From positions 50,650 to 114,649 of the forward strand of contig SVFI01000008.1 of NCBI GenBank assembly GCA_015056905.1: a stretch of 64,000 nucleotides of DNA. Reading direction: 5' to 3'. Origin of the DNA: Lachnospiraceae bacterium. Lineage in GTDB: Bacteria > Bacillota > Clostridia > Lachnospirales > Lachnospiraceae. A program made the translations under genes and the position numbers. Below, one piece after another: positions 50,801 to 59,098 of the stretch (its first letter is position 1; every line of letters starts with the position of its first letter). A model generated the notes under the pieces. The model did not search any database. It saw nothing but the letters and a program-made list of their open reading frames with translations, and was not told the origin of the DNA.

Positions 50801-52801
50801 TTACTTCTCTCCCAATGTCTCATATATCCGATTAAAATCATCTTCTGTCAAATAGGTCTGCATGCTGGAAGCTACAGGAATATCCGCCAGAATACTCATT
50901 TCCGGATTGATGGAGATGTAAACCGTAAGCAATTCTGCATGCATCGGGAATCCGTCGTCACCCTGCACATAAAGAATATCCTGTGCCTGTTCGCTCATCA
51001 TATAATATAAAAGACGCACGCCCGCATTCTCCTGGGCGGTTGTCCCCCGATTGCTGACAGCCCACACATTCGTCATTTTAATTTGCTGCCGCTCACTCTC
51101 CGGAAGAGATACTTCATACTTTCCCGGAAGCTCTGCCTGTATCATTTCGTAATCATCGAAGGAGCCGACGTAATACGGATTCTTTTCCTCGAGGAACGCA
51201 GTCAAATCATTTCCTTCCAGCGAAGCGGATTTAACTGATGTGTTTGTAAAAACAAGCGGAACATCAAAAGATGTCGGCAGTGCTTTATCATATCTCGGAG
51301 TACTCTTAAGCAGTCCCCAAAAACTGCAAAGGTTTTTATCCAGTCTTTCGTAGGTATCTTCCAGGCTCGCAAGGCTACTGTCGTATTCCCTTGGCAGATA
51401 ATCCACATCAAATACCGTCGGAAGTGTGTTGTTCTTGACCGCTTCTTCCAGTCTCTGTGCATACTCACTTTCCGGGACAGCTTCTATCTGCAAAGTCACC
51501 ATTGGATACGTTGTTGTAAAATCTGCCAGCGCCTCTGCAAACTGCGCAACTCTTTCTTCTGCTTTCTCGTCCTCCTGCGTCGGAACCCATGCAACAATGG
51601 TACAATTCTCAAGCGTTGCCTTGTTGCGCTCCGCCTGAATATATTCATATTCCTTGATGCCGAACCATGCAATTGCTCCGATTAAAAGCACCGGAATCGC
51701 AAATCGTAATACCTTTCTTCTCAAAAGTTCTCCCTTGACACTGGAAACTTTTTTCTTTCGCCTAAGTTTTCTCTCCAAATCTTCCACACTCTGAAATCTG
51801 AGTTGCTCCTGAAGTGCCATTGACTTCATCAGAATATTATTGAAATACTTCGGAATCTCCGGGACGTATTCTCTCGGGTTAGCGAGTGTATCTTCCACCA
51901 GTCGGTTTACGGATTCCTCCGGAATAACCCCTGTTACCGTCCGATACATACTTGCTCCAAGCGCATAAATATCTGTCCAAGGCCCCTGTTTCCCTTTCGA
52001 AAGATACTGTTCCGGCGGTGCAAATCCCGGTTTTAAAATAATGGAAAGCGTCTTATCCTCATCCCTTTCCGTCGAGAACCTCGCAGCACCGAAATCAATC
52101 AATTTAACCGTTCCGTCTTTGCACATAAAAATATTATCCGGACTGATGTCACGGTGAATAATATGATGCTTATGTAAAATCTTCAGCGCAGCTAAAAGAC
52201 TTTTCGTAATTTCTATTACTTCCTCATACGGAAGTTTTCCTCCATGCATTTTGGTATACTCTTTTAAAGAAACCCCATCCAGATATTCCATAACAAGATA
52301 TGCGGTCCCATTCTCACTAAAATAATTGTATACACTTACAATATTTTTCTTACCCGAAAATCTTGCCATATTCTGGGCTTCACCAAGAAAGCGGTTCAAC
52401 CCTTTTTCATATTCTTCTCTTCTCTTTTCAGAAAACACTTCCACTCGGTTGCTGCCCGGAATACGATTTACCAATGTAGACGGATAATATTCTTTAATCG
52501 CAACGCGCATCTCAAGTTTACGGTCCCATGCACTATATGTGATACCGAATCCGCCATAGCCTAAAATATCTCCTATGACATATCGATCGGAAAGTACTGC
52601 TCCCTCCGGCATCTGATAAAGCTCACGCGTATGCGTCTGCTGTGATGCAGGAATCTGTTCCGCTCCATCATTTAAAAGCAATGTACCTTCTTCTCCACGC
52701 CGCTCGTGCAAAAGTAGCGTTTTACCTTCAGGTTCCAGAAGCTCCGTTGCCACGGTCTGCCCCTCTCCTAAAACTAATGGTTTGTTTCTTTCATTGTTCA
52801 T
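50801..52801 (-). CDS. Receptor Ser/Thr protein kinase with solute-binding-protein-like outer domain
   Basis: This 666-residue Hanks-type kinase has its kinase domain at about 65-330: glycine loop LGYGGFGITYSA, catalytic Lys in VAIKEYYP, HRDISPDNIF and DFGAARF. A basic juxtamembrane segment and one transmembrane helix (about 365-385) follow. The outer domain (about 395-666) has the plan of a family 1 extracellular solute-binding protein: TIVAWVPTQEDEK at its start, LPTVFDVDYLP, then VWAVSNRGTTAQENAGVRLLYYMMS. This is a rare design that would let the kinase sense a small solute directly. The ATG at 52799-52801 has GGAG about 10 bases before it. It follows the PP2C gene by 24 bases. Confidence 0.85.
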   Translation of the reverse strand: MNNERNKPLVLGEGQTVATELLEPEGKTLLLHERRGEEGTLLLNDGAEQIPASQQTHTRELYQMPEGAVLSDRYVIGDILGYGGFGITYSAWDRKLEMRVAIKEYYPSTLVNRIPGSNRVEVFSEKRREEYEKGLNRFLGEAQNMARFSGKKNIVSVYNYFSENGTAYLVMEYLDGVSLKEYTKMHGGKLPYEEVIEITKSLLAALKILHKHHIIHRDISPDNIFMCKDGTVKLIDFGAARFSTERDEDKTLSIILKPGFAPPEQYLSKGKQGPWTDIYALGASMYRTVTGVIPEESVNRLVEDTLANPREYVPEIPKYFNNILMKSMALQEQLRFQSVEDLERKLRRKKKVSSVKGELLRRKVLRFAIPVLLIGAIAWFGIKEYEYIQAERNKATLENCTIVAWVPTQEDEKAEERVAQFAEALADFTTTYPMVTLQIEAVPESEYAQRLEEAVKNNTLPTVFDVDYLPREYDSSLASLEDTYERLDKNLCSFWGLLKSTPRYDKALPTSFDVPLVFTNTSVKSASLEGNDLTAFLEEKNPYYVGSFDDYEMIQAELPGKYEVSLPESERQQIKMTNVWAVSNRGTTAQENAGVRLLYYMMSEQAQDILYVQGDDGFPMHAELLTVYISINPEMSILADIPVASSMQTYLTEDDFNRIYETLGEK

Positions 52802-52825
52802 TTCCGTTTTTCTCCGCATTTGTCT

Positions 52826-53560
52826 TTACTTTTCATCCACCCACACGGCGATCGCCGAATAATTGTCCATATCATGCCCTCTTCCATTCTCGAGGACTGC
52901 CTTCTGCATCTGTTGTATCCATTCTTCCGATGTCTTGGATGTTTTCAATAATTTTTCCATATCTTTTTCAAAAATATACTCCCAAAACCCATCCGAACAC
53001 ATAAGGAATTTCTGTTTTCCTTTTCGCGCAACCGGAGGCATAATTTCAAACATCTGCTTTCCATTATCCTCTGTACCGAGCACTCTGAGCAGGCGATTCC
53101 GGTCCTCATGGAATCGGATATCTTTTTCCTTAATCTGCTTTGACAGCGCAAGTACCTGTGGCACACTATGATCAATGGTTCTCTGCCTGATTTTATTTTT
53201 GTATATATAATACAGACGGGAATCTCCGCAAAATGCCCACTGCATTTGCTTTTCATCCACAACAAGACAAACCACGGTAGTTTTCATCTCGCTGCTGCAA
53301 TTCATTGCCTCCTGCTCTTGACGCAATGCCGTCTGCGCACGCAATAATGCCCGTTTCAAAAACTCCTCTGCGGTTGCATATGTTTCAAACTCAGCCAAAA
53401 TCTCATTCACAACCAATCGAGACGCCACTTCGCCTTTTCCGTGACCACCGAGTCCGTCTGCCAACACGAAACAATATCGGTTCCCAATTTGTCTGCTTCC
53501 GATCATATCCTCGTTATGATCTCGCATCCCTTTATCTGTCAACAATTTCCATGTAATCAT
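52826..53560 (-). CDS. PP2C-type Ser/Thr protein phosphatase
   Basis: This 244-residue metal-dependent phosphatase removes phosphate from Ser/Thr residues and is the normal counterpart of Hanks-type kinases. Metal-binding motifs are DHNEDMIG (about 14-21), LADGLGGHGKGE (about 34-45), SDGFWEYI (about 170) and DNYSAIAVWV at the end. The ATG at 53558-53560 (MITWKLL) has AAAGGGG upstream; the frame extends 51 bases further without a site. It lies between two kinase genes, 10 bases after the PASTA kinase, and may reset both. Confidence 0.94.
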   Translation of the reverse strand: MITWKLLTDKGMRDHNEDMIGSRQIGNRYCFVLADGLGGHGKGEVASRLVVNEILAEFETYATAEEFLKRALLRAQTALRQEQEAMNCSSEMKTTVVCLVVDEKQMQWAFCGDSRLYYIYKNKIRQRTIDHSVPQVLALSKQIKEKDIRFHEDRNRLLRVLGTEDNGKQMFEIMPPVARKGKQKFLMCSDGFWEYIFEKDMEKLLKTSKTSEEWIQQMQKAVLENGRGHDMDNYSAIAVWVDEK

Positions 53561-53570
53561 ATATTCCCCT

Positions 53571-55319
53571 TTACCATTCAAGGTCAAAATCCGACTGCCA
53601 ACCCGTGTCATCTGTTGTTGGCGGCGGTGTTACCGGCGCCTGCGGTGTCTGCGGTACCTGCTGCGTCTGCGGCACTTGTTGTGTCTGCGGTTCCTGTGTC
53701 TGTGGCGTCTGCGTCACAGGTGTCTGTGTTACCGGCGGTTCCGGCTCTTCGCAGACAACAATCACTACCTTACTTCCTTTTTTAAGAATTGCGTCATTGT
53801 CCTGTTCCTGCCTGATAACAAGTCCCACATCAACCGTGTCACTCTCCTCATACGTCACTTCAACAACCAATCCTGAGTCTTCGAGTTCTTTCTTGGCTTC
53901 TTCTTCTGTCTTGTATTGTACATCCGGAACATAAACTTCATCTTCTGCCAATACGTCTCCCGCCTGTGCTTTTTCTCCGCCACTGACGGTCACTTCCACA
54001 CGACTTCCTTCATCTACGACACTTCCTGCTTCCAATGATTGATTCAAAACCTTATTCTTCGGAATTTCAGAAGAATACTCTTTGCTTACAATGATAAATT
54101 CCAAAGACTGCTCCTCAATCTTGGTCTGCGCCGTTTCCAAATCCGTATTTACAATATTCGGAACTCTTGTCTTTCCTGCTTCAAGACCGAAATCGTTCCA
54201 CGAAGCCACACTCACATTAAATCTTCCATTTTGAATCAGTAACAGAAGGGCAACTGCAGCTGCAACAAGACCAACCAGCAATAGTTTAATTGCAACCGGC
54301 CATTTACCGACATCCTCTGCTTTCATCTTTACTATTTTTCTTTTTACGGTCTTAGCGAGTAATTCGTTTTTGAAACTTCCGGCATCCGCAGGTCTTGCTT
54401 CAATCGGTACATTCAATGCATTCATCAGTGCATTTTCGGTATGTTTATCAATAGAAACACCCAGCTTTGACGGTCGTTTTAACGTATCTTTCACCGTTCG
54501 TTCCATAGAATCATCCGGCGTCACTCCCGTAATCATCTTATAAAGGGTTGCCGCCACGCTATATACGTCAGTCCACGGTCCCTGATCGCCTTTACTTCTA
54601 TATTGCTCTACCGGTGCATAGCCCTGTTTAATAATAACAGATAAACTCTTGCTATACGCTGTTGTCGCATACCGCGCTGCACCAAAGTCAATAAGCTTAA
54701 TTTTTCCGTCTTTGGTTAGGAATACATTATCCGGTGCAATATCTCTGTGCAAAATATCCGCCGCATGTACTTCCTGCAGCGCATCCAAAATAGAGACCGT
54801 ATATCCTACCGCCTCATCAACAGGCATACGGCCATCCGGTCGCTCCTTTAATACTTCCTGTATCGTTTTTCCATCCAAAAACTCCATGATAATATAAGAA
54901 GTATCATTTTCATCAATACAATCAAAAATATGTACAATCTCATCTATGTGCTGAAATTTCGCAAGTCTTTTTGCTTCATCAATAAAACGCTTCTGTCCCG
55001 CCAGAAACTGTTCTCTCTTTTCTCCTGTATAAATGGTAACCTTTGCCTGCGTCGGAACTCTTGTTGAAAACTCATTCGGAAGATACTCCTTAATTGCAAC
55101 GTACTGCTTGAGTACACTATCATACGCCTTGTATGTAATGCCAAAACCGCCCACACCGAGTACTCGGCCGATTATGTATCTTCCTGCCAGCATCATCCCG
55201 ACATCCATGCTGTTGACTTCTTTATCACTCTTCTGATTATTGTATCCACATTCCGGACAAAACCAGCAATCTTCATCTCCCACTAATTGTGTAAAACAAT
55301 TCCCGCATAATCTACTCAT
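53571..55319 (-). CDS. PASTA-domain Ser/Thr protein kinase with zinc ribbon
   Basis: This 582-residue receptor kinase of the PrkC/PknB type begins with a zinc ribbon (CGNC, then CPEC, residues 5-24) and a kinase domain (about 45-310) with LGVGGFGITYKA, VAIKEYLP, HRDIAPDNVF and DFGAARY. A transmembrane helix follows (about 350-372), then two PASTA domains (about 385-515; VPNIVNTDLETAQTKIEEQ and VPDVQYKTEEEAKKELE) that usually sense muropeptides. The tail is rich in Pro, Gln and Thr. The ATG at 55317-55319 follows AGAGGT; a GTG 36 bases earlier has no site and lies within about 15 bases of the -10 box. First gene of the seven-gene operon. Confidence 0.93.
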   Translation of the reverse strand: MSRLCGNCFTQLVGDEDCWFCPECGYNNQKSDKEVNSMDVGMMLAGRYIIGRVLGVGGFGITYKAYDSVLKQYVAIKEYLPNEFSTRVPTQAKVTIYTGEKREQFLAGQKRFIDEAKRLAKFQHIDEIVHIFDCIDENDTSYIIMEFLDGKTIQEVLKERPDGRMPVDEAVGYTVSILDALQEVHAADILHRDIAPDNVFLTKDGKIKLIDFGAARYATTAYSKSLSVIIKQGYAPVEQYRSKGDQGPWTDVYSVAATLYKMITGVTPDDSMERTVKDTLKRPSKLGVSIDKHTENALMNALNVPIEARPADAGSFKNELLAKTVKRKIVKMKAEDVGKWPVAIKLLLVGLVAAAVALLLLIQNGRFNVSVASWNDFGLEAGKTRVPNIVNTDLETAQTKIEEQSLEFIIVSKEYSSEIPKNKVLNQSLEAGSVVDEGSRVEVTVSGGEKAQAGDVLAEDEVYVPDVQYKTEEEAKKELEDSGLVVEVTYEESDTVDVGLVIRQEQDNDAILKKGSKVVIVVCEEPEPPVTQTPVTQTPQTQEPQTQQVPQTQQVPQTPQAPVTPPPTTDDTGWQSDFDLEW

Positions 55320-55367
55320 TTGTATACCTCTGTTTCTACCTTCATTAAGGCGCACTTATTCTATTCT

Positions 55368-55397
55368 ATTTTATCCCTCCTACATAGACCTTGTCAA
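55368..55397 (-). promoter_or_regulatory. Promoter of the kinase/phosphatase/surface-protein operon
   Basis: On the minus strand TTGACA, an 18-base spacer and TAAAAT, about 50 bases before the PASTA kinase start and just after the purine operon terminator. Confidence 0.85.
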
Positions 55398-55410
55398 CGA
55401 AACAAAAAAC

Positions 55411-55440
55411 AACCCGCATCTGTATACACAGATACGGGTT
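55411..55440 (-). terminator. Terminator of the purine operon
   Basis: AACCCG and ATCTGT pair with ACAGAT and CGGGTT (one internal mismatch), followed by GTTTTTTGTTT on the minus strand. Confidence 0.9.
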
Positions 55441-55465
55441 GACACACTTTATAACACTTGCAAAA

Positions 55466-55579
55466 TTACACACCACCTAGTGTTTCCGTCACCTTTTTAT
55501 AATCACTATAATAGGTTAGTGCAAGGATTCTGCCGGTAAAATCGTTGTATGTAACTACCAAACAATCCCTATGCTTCAT
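55466..55579 (-). CDS. Possible 37-residue small protein overlapping the end of purD
   Basis: The frame begins MKHRDCLVVTYNDFTGRIL and ends in TETLGGV, with its ATG inside the last codons of purD and its stop 25 bases before the operon terminator. The ribosome binding site is weak, so translation would depend on coupling to purD. No family is recognised. It may equally be untranslated 3' sequence. Confidence 0.3.
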   Translation of the reverse strand: MKHRDCLVVTYNDFTGRILALTYYSDYKKVTETLGGV

Positions 55580-56840
55580 CAATCGCTTTACCGATATCGT
55601 TACGCATGTATTTGTTATCAAACGACACCCATTCGGTTGCCTTGTAGGCTTTTTCTCTTGCTTCTTTGAGCGTATCACCCTTGGCCGTCACGCCGAGGAC
55701 ACGTCCTCCGTTTGTTACGAAAGTACCGTCTTTCATCGCGGTTCCTGCATGGAAACAGAAATAGTCATCTTTTCCGTCAAATGCATCAAGTCCGCCGATC
55801 GGGAATCCCTTTTCGTAGGAAACCGGATATCCGTCGGATGCAAGAACAACACAGACTGCTGCATTGTCCTCATACTCTACTTTCATCTGGTCGAGCGTTC
55901 CGTCGATACAAGCCTCAAACACATCAATAATATCATTCTTCATGCGAGGAAGAACCACCTGTGCTTCCGGGTCACCGAAACGCGCATTGTATTCAAGTAC
56001 TTTCGGTCCCTTCGGTGTCAGCATAAGTCCGAAGAAAATAACTCCCTTAAACTCACGCCCTTCTGCCTTCATTGCATCAACTGTCTTCTGGAAAATGTTT
56101 TTCTGACAGAAATCATCCACTTCTGCCGTATAGAACGGTGATGGAGAAAATGTTCCCATACCGCCTGTGTTAAGTCCCTGGTCACCGTCCTTGGCACGCT
56201 TGTGATCCTGGGCACTGGACATAATCTGAATCGTATTTCCGTCTACGAATGAAAGAACGGAAACTTCGCGTCCTGTCATAAATTCTTCGACAACCATACG
56301 ATTTCCGGCGGTTCCGAATTTTTTATCTTCCATAATTTCCTTTACGCCGGCAATCGCTTCTTCCTTCGTGTTACAGATAAGAACACCTTTTCCGAGCGCA
56401 AGACCGTCTGCTTTAAGTACAATCGGATACTCGGATGTTTCAAGATAAGCAAGTGCTTCCTTCGGGTCATCAAATGTCTCGTAAGCCGCTGTCGGAATGT
56501 TATATTTTTTCATTAAATCTTTGGAGAACGCTTTGCTGCCTTCTAAGATGGCAGCATTCTTTCTCGGTCCGAACGTACGAAGACCCGCTTTTTCAAGCTC
56601 GTCCACAAGTCCGCCTACGAGAGGATCGTCCATACCTACCACGGTAAGGTCAATTTCTTTTTCTTTTGCAAATGCAACAATTTTATCAAATTCCATCGCA
56701 CCAATCGGAACACATTCTGCAATCTGTCCGATTCCGGCATTACCCGGTGCACAATAAATTTTATCTACTTTCGGGCTTTTAGCAACGCTTGTTGCGATTG
56801 CATGTTCACGTCCGCCGCTTCCTACGATTAATACTTTCAT
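55569..56840 (-). CDS. purD: Phosphoribosylamine-glycine ligase
   Basis: GAR synthetase, the second step of purine synthesis, joins glycine to phosphoribosylamine using ATP. The 423-residue protein has the N-terminal Rossmann-like start MKVLIVGSGGREHAI, an ATP-grasp domain (about 100-300) with KADGLALGKGV and the signature RFGDPEAQVVLPRM (about 285), and a C-terminal small domain. The start codon overlaps the purN stop by 4 bases. Last main gene of purE-purM-purN-purD. Confidence 0.97.
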   Translation of the reverse strand: MKVLIVGSGGREHAIATSVAKSPKVDKIYCAPGNAGIGQIAECVPIGAMEFDKIVAFAKEKEIDLTVVGMDDPLVGGLVDELEKAGLRTFGPRKNAAILEGSKAFSKDLMKKYNIPTAAYETFDDPKEALAYLETSEYPIVLKADGLALGKGVLICNTKEEAIAGVKEIMEDKKFGTAGNRMVVEEFMTGREVSVLSFVDGNTIQIMSSAQDHKRAKDGDQGLNTGGMGTFSPSPFYTAEVDDFCQKNIFQKTVDAMKAEGREFKGVIFFGLMLTPKGPKVLEYNARFGDPEAQVVLPRMKNDIIDVFEACIDGTLDQMKVEYEDNAAVCVVLASDGYPVSYEKGFPIGGLDAFDGKDDYFCFHAGTAMKDGTFVTNGGRVLGVTAKGDTLKEAREKAYKATEWVSFDNKYMRNDIGKAIDEA

Positions 56841-57448
56841 ACATTTCCTCCTATTTTTACCTTTCCGTTTGCAATATCATTGATTGCCTTCGGAAGAATC
56901 ACCCATTCCGCCTCTTCCATCACGCGCTGCTGAAGAACTTTCGGAGTATCTCCTTCTTTTACTTCCACAGCCTTCTGAAATATAATCGGTCCGGTATCGG
57001 TTCCGTCATCGACAAAATGCACCGTCGCACCTGTCACTTTCACGCCTCTTTCCAACGCGCCTTCATGCACTTTGAGTCCATAAAAGCCTTTTCCGCAGAA
57101 AGAAGGAATGAGAGACGGATGTATGTTGATAATCCGATTTTTGAAATCTGACACCATCTGCGGCGGAATATTCACAAGGAACCCTGCCAGTACGACAAGG
57201 TCCGGCTCAAATTTATGTACGCCCGCAAGCAGTGCTTCGTTAAAAAGTTCTCTTGTTTCATAATCCTTCGGCGAAATACAGACCGCCGGAATATTTTTGG
57301 CCGCCGCTCTCTCGAGAGCATAAGCACCGGCATTATTGCTGATAACTCCGACAATCTCCGTATTCGTAATCTGTCCGTTATCTACTGCATCGAGAATCGC
57401 CTGAAGATTCGTTCCTCCGCCGGAAACACAAACTACTACTTTTAGCAT
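56837..57448 (-). CDS. purN: Phosphoribosylglycinamide formyltransferase
   Basis: This folate-dependent GAR transformylase, the third step of purine synthesis, has 203 residues. It starts with VVCVSGGGTNLQAILDAV (the substrate phosphate loop) and has the catalytic Asn-His-Asp set in IINIHPSLIPSFCGKG (about 104-119) and GATVHFVDDGTDTGPII (about 134-150). It overlaps purM by 7 bases and purD by 4 bases. Confidence 0.97.
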   Translation of the reverse strand: MLKVVVCVSGGGTNLQAILDAVDNGQITNTEIVGVISNNAGAYALERAAAKNIPAVCISPKDYETRELFNEALLAGVHKFEPDLVVLAGFLVNIPPQMVSDFKNRIINIHPSLIPSFCGKGFYGLKVHEGALERGVKVTGATVHFVDDGTDTGPIIFQKAVEVKEGDTPKVLQQRVMEEAEWVILPKAINDIANGKVKIGGNV

Positions 57449-58479
57449 AAGGTAACTCCTTTTTCGCCGTCCTGAATACTTCCAACCACATATGGTGTAT
57501 CGCCTGCTGCCTTGATAGCCTCCATTGTCTTGTCAACGTCTGCCGGGTCAACTGCAACAATCATACCAAGTCCCATGTTGAATGTATTGTACATCATATC
57601 TTCTTCGATGTTTCCTGTTTTCTGAAGAAGTCCGAAAATAGCCGGAACATCGTAACTGTCTTTCTTCACAACCGCATGTTTTCCTTCCGGAAGCATTCTC
57701 GGAATGTTCTCCTGGAAACCACCACCTGTGATATGTGAGCAGGCTTTTACTGTCACACCTGCATCCTTGATGGATTTGAGCGCCTTCACGTAAATACGTG
57801 TCGGAGCAATGAGTGCTTCTCCGAGTGTTGTGCCAAGTTCATCATAATATGTAGCAAGACCTTCTTTGGTCATTTCTTTTTCGAATACTTTTCGCACAAG
57901 GGAAAATCCGTTGCTGTGAACACCGGAGGAAGCCATACCGATCAGCACATCTCCGTCTTTTAAATTCTCACCTGTGATGATATCTTTGCGGTCAACCACA
58001 CCGACTGCAAATCCTGCAAGGTCGTAGTCATCTTCCGGCATAAGTCCCGGATGCTCTGCCGTCTCACCGCCGATGAGTGCACAACCTGACTGCTTACATC
58101 CTTCTGCAACACCGCTTACGATGGTTGCAATCTTTTCAGGGAAGTTCTTACCACATGCAATGTAATCAAGGAAAAACAGCGGTTCACCGCCTGCACAGGC
58201 AACGTCGTTAACACACATAGCCACAGCATCGATACCGATGGTATCATGTTTGTCCATGATAAATGCAAGTTTTACCTTTGTACCGCATCCGTCTGTTCCG
58301 GAGAGAAGTACCGGGTCTTCCATATCTTTGATTGCTGCAAGTGAAAAAGCACCCGAAAATCCGCCGAGTCCGCCGAGAACCTCCGCACGCATCGTCTCTT
58401 TTACATGCTTTTTCATCAGCTCCACTGACTTGTATCCTGCCTCAATATCTACACCGGCTTTTTTGTAATCCATCTGCAT
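57442..58479 (-). CDS. purM: Phosphoribosylformylglycinamidine cyclo-ligase
   Basis: AIR synthetase, the fifth step of purine synthesis, uses ATP to close the imidazole ring. The 345-residue protein has the PurM/AIRS two-domain fold with LLSGTDGCGTKVKLAF (about 60), MCVNDVACAGGEPLFFLDY (about 90), GGETAEHPGLMPEDDYDLAG (about 140) and HITGGGFQENIPRML (about 254). The ATG at 58477-58479 (MQMDYKKAG) has GAGG 8 bases upstream; the ATG two codons earlier is too close to that site. It is between purE and purN in the operon. Confidence 0.96.
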   Translation of the reverse strand: MQMDYKKAGVDIEAGYKSVELMKKHVKETMRAEVLGGLGGFSGAFSLAAIKDMEDPVLLSGTDGCGTKVKLAFIMDKHDTIGIDAVAMCVNDVACAGGEPLFFLDYIACGKNFPEKIATIVSGVAEGCKQSGCALIGGETAEHPGLMPEDDYDLAGFAVGVVDRKDIITGENLKDGDVLIGMASSGVHSNGFSLVRKVFEKEMTKEGLATYYDELGTTLGEALIAPTRIYVKALKSIKDAGVTVKACSHITGGGFQENIPRMLPEGKHAVVKKDSYDVPAIFGLLQKTGNIEEDMMYNTFNMGLGMIVAVDPADVDKTMEAIKAAGDTPYVVGSIQDGEKGVTLC

Positions 58480-58498
58480 TGTCATATCCTCGCTTTTC

Positions 58499-59005
58499 TT
58501 ATTTTTTGTAATTTTTGTATCCGACTTCCTGAAGAAGTGCGTCCTTTTTCTGAACTTCGTTTTTCATATTCTCGGAATAATCTTTTAATTTCGCTAAAAG
58601 TTCCGCATCTGACGTTGCAAGAATCTTAGCCGCAAGAAGTCCCGCATTGGCACCGCCGTTAATGGCAACCGTCGCGACCGGAATTCCGGATGGCATCTGC
58701 ACGATAGAATAGAGAGAATCTCTTCCGCCGAGGGATGTCGTATGCATCGGAATACCGATGACCGGCATTGGGAAAATCGCCGCACACATACCAGGAAGAT
58801 GTGCCGCCATACCTGCTCCCGCAATGATTACTTTAAATCCTTTGTCTTCTGCCCCTTTCGCATACTCAAAAAATACGTCAGGTTCTCTGTGCGCAGAAAT
58901 GATTGTCATTTCATATGAAATACCGAGCTCCTCAAGAATATCTGCTGCTTTGCTCATAACAGGCATATCTGAATCTGAGCCCATCACAATACCAACTTGT
59001 GCCAT
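58499..59005 (-). CDS. purE: N5-carboxyaminoimidazole ribonucleotide mutase
   Basis: This class I PurE moves the carboxylate of N5-CAIR to C4 to give CAIR. The 168-residue protein has GIVMGSDSDMPVM (residues 5-17), SAHREPD (about 43) with the catalytic His, and GAGMAAHLPGM (about 72). The ribosome binding site AAGGAGG is ideal. It is the first gene of the operon, with its own promoter (59068-59096) and a leader hairpin (59027-59046). No purK, purC, purF, purL or purH gene is in the window. Confidence 0.97.
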   Translation of the reverse strand: MAQVGIVMGSDSDMPVMSKAADILEELGISYEMTIISAHREPDVFFEYAKGAEDKGFKVIIAGAGMAAHLPGMCAAIFPMPVIGIPMHTTSLGGRDSLYSIVQMPSGIPVATVAINGGANAGLLAAKILATSDAELLAKLKDYSENMKNEVQKKDALLQEVGYKNYKK

Positions 59006-59026
59006 GTTTTATCCTCCTTATATTAA

Positions 59027-59046
59027 GATGAATGCCCACATTCATC
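59027..59046 (-). promoter_or_regulatory. Leader hairpin of the purine operon
   Basis: The perfect 8-base stem GATGAATG / CATTCATC with loop TGGG lies in the leader, ending 8 bases before the purE ribosome binding site. It lacks a T run and is too small for a purine riboswitch. It may be an operator, a protein-binding hairpin or an mRNA stabiliser. Confidence 0.4.
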
Positions 59047-59067
59047 CGTTTTCACATAGTTATTAAT

Positions 59068-59096
59068 AGTTTACAAAGTTATCGCAAAAGCGTCAA
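59068..59096 (-). promoter_or_regulatory. Promoter of the purine operon
   Basis: On the minus strand TTGACG, a 17-base spacer and TAAACT lie just after the stop of the aminopeptidase gene. Confidence 0.8.
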
Positions 59097-59098
59097 GA

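Noticed and set aside
59006..59098. A purine riboswitch in the purE leader
   Set aside because: The leader is only about 60 bases from promoter to start and contains one 8-bp hairpin, too short for the three-way junction aptamer.
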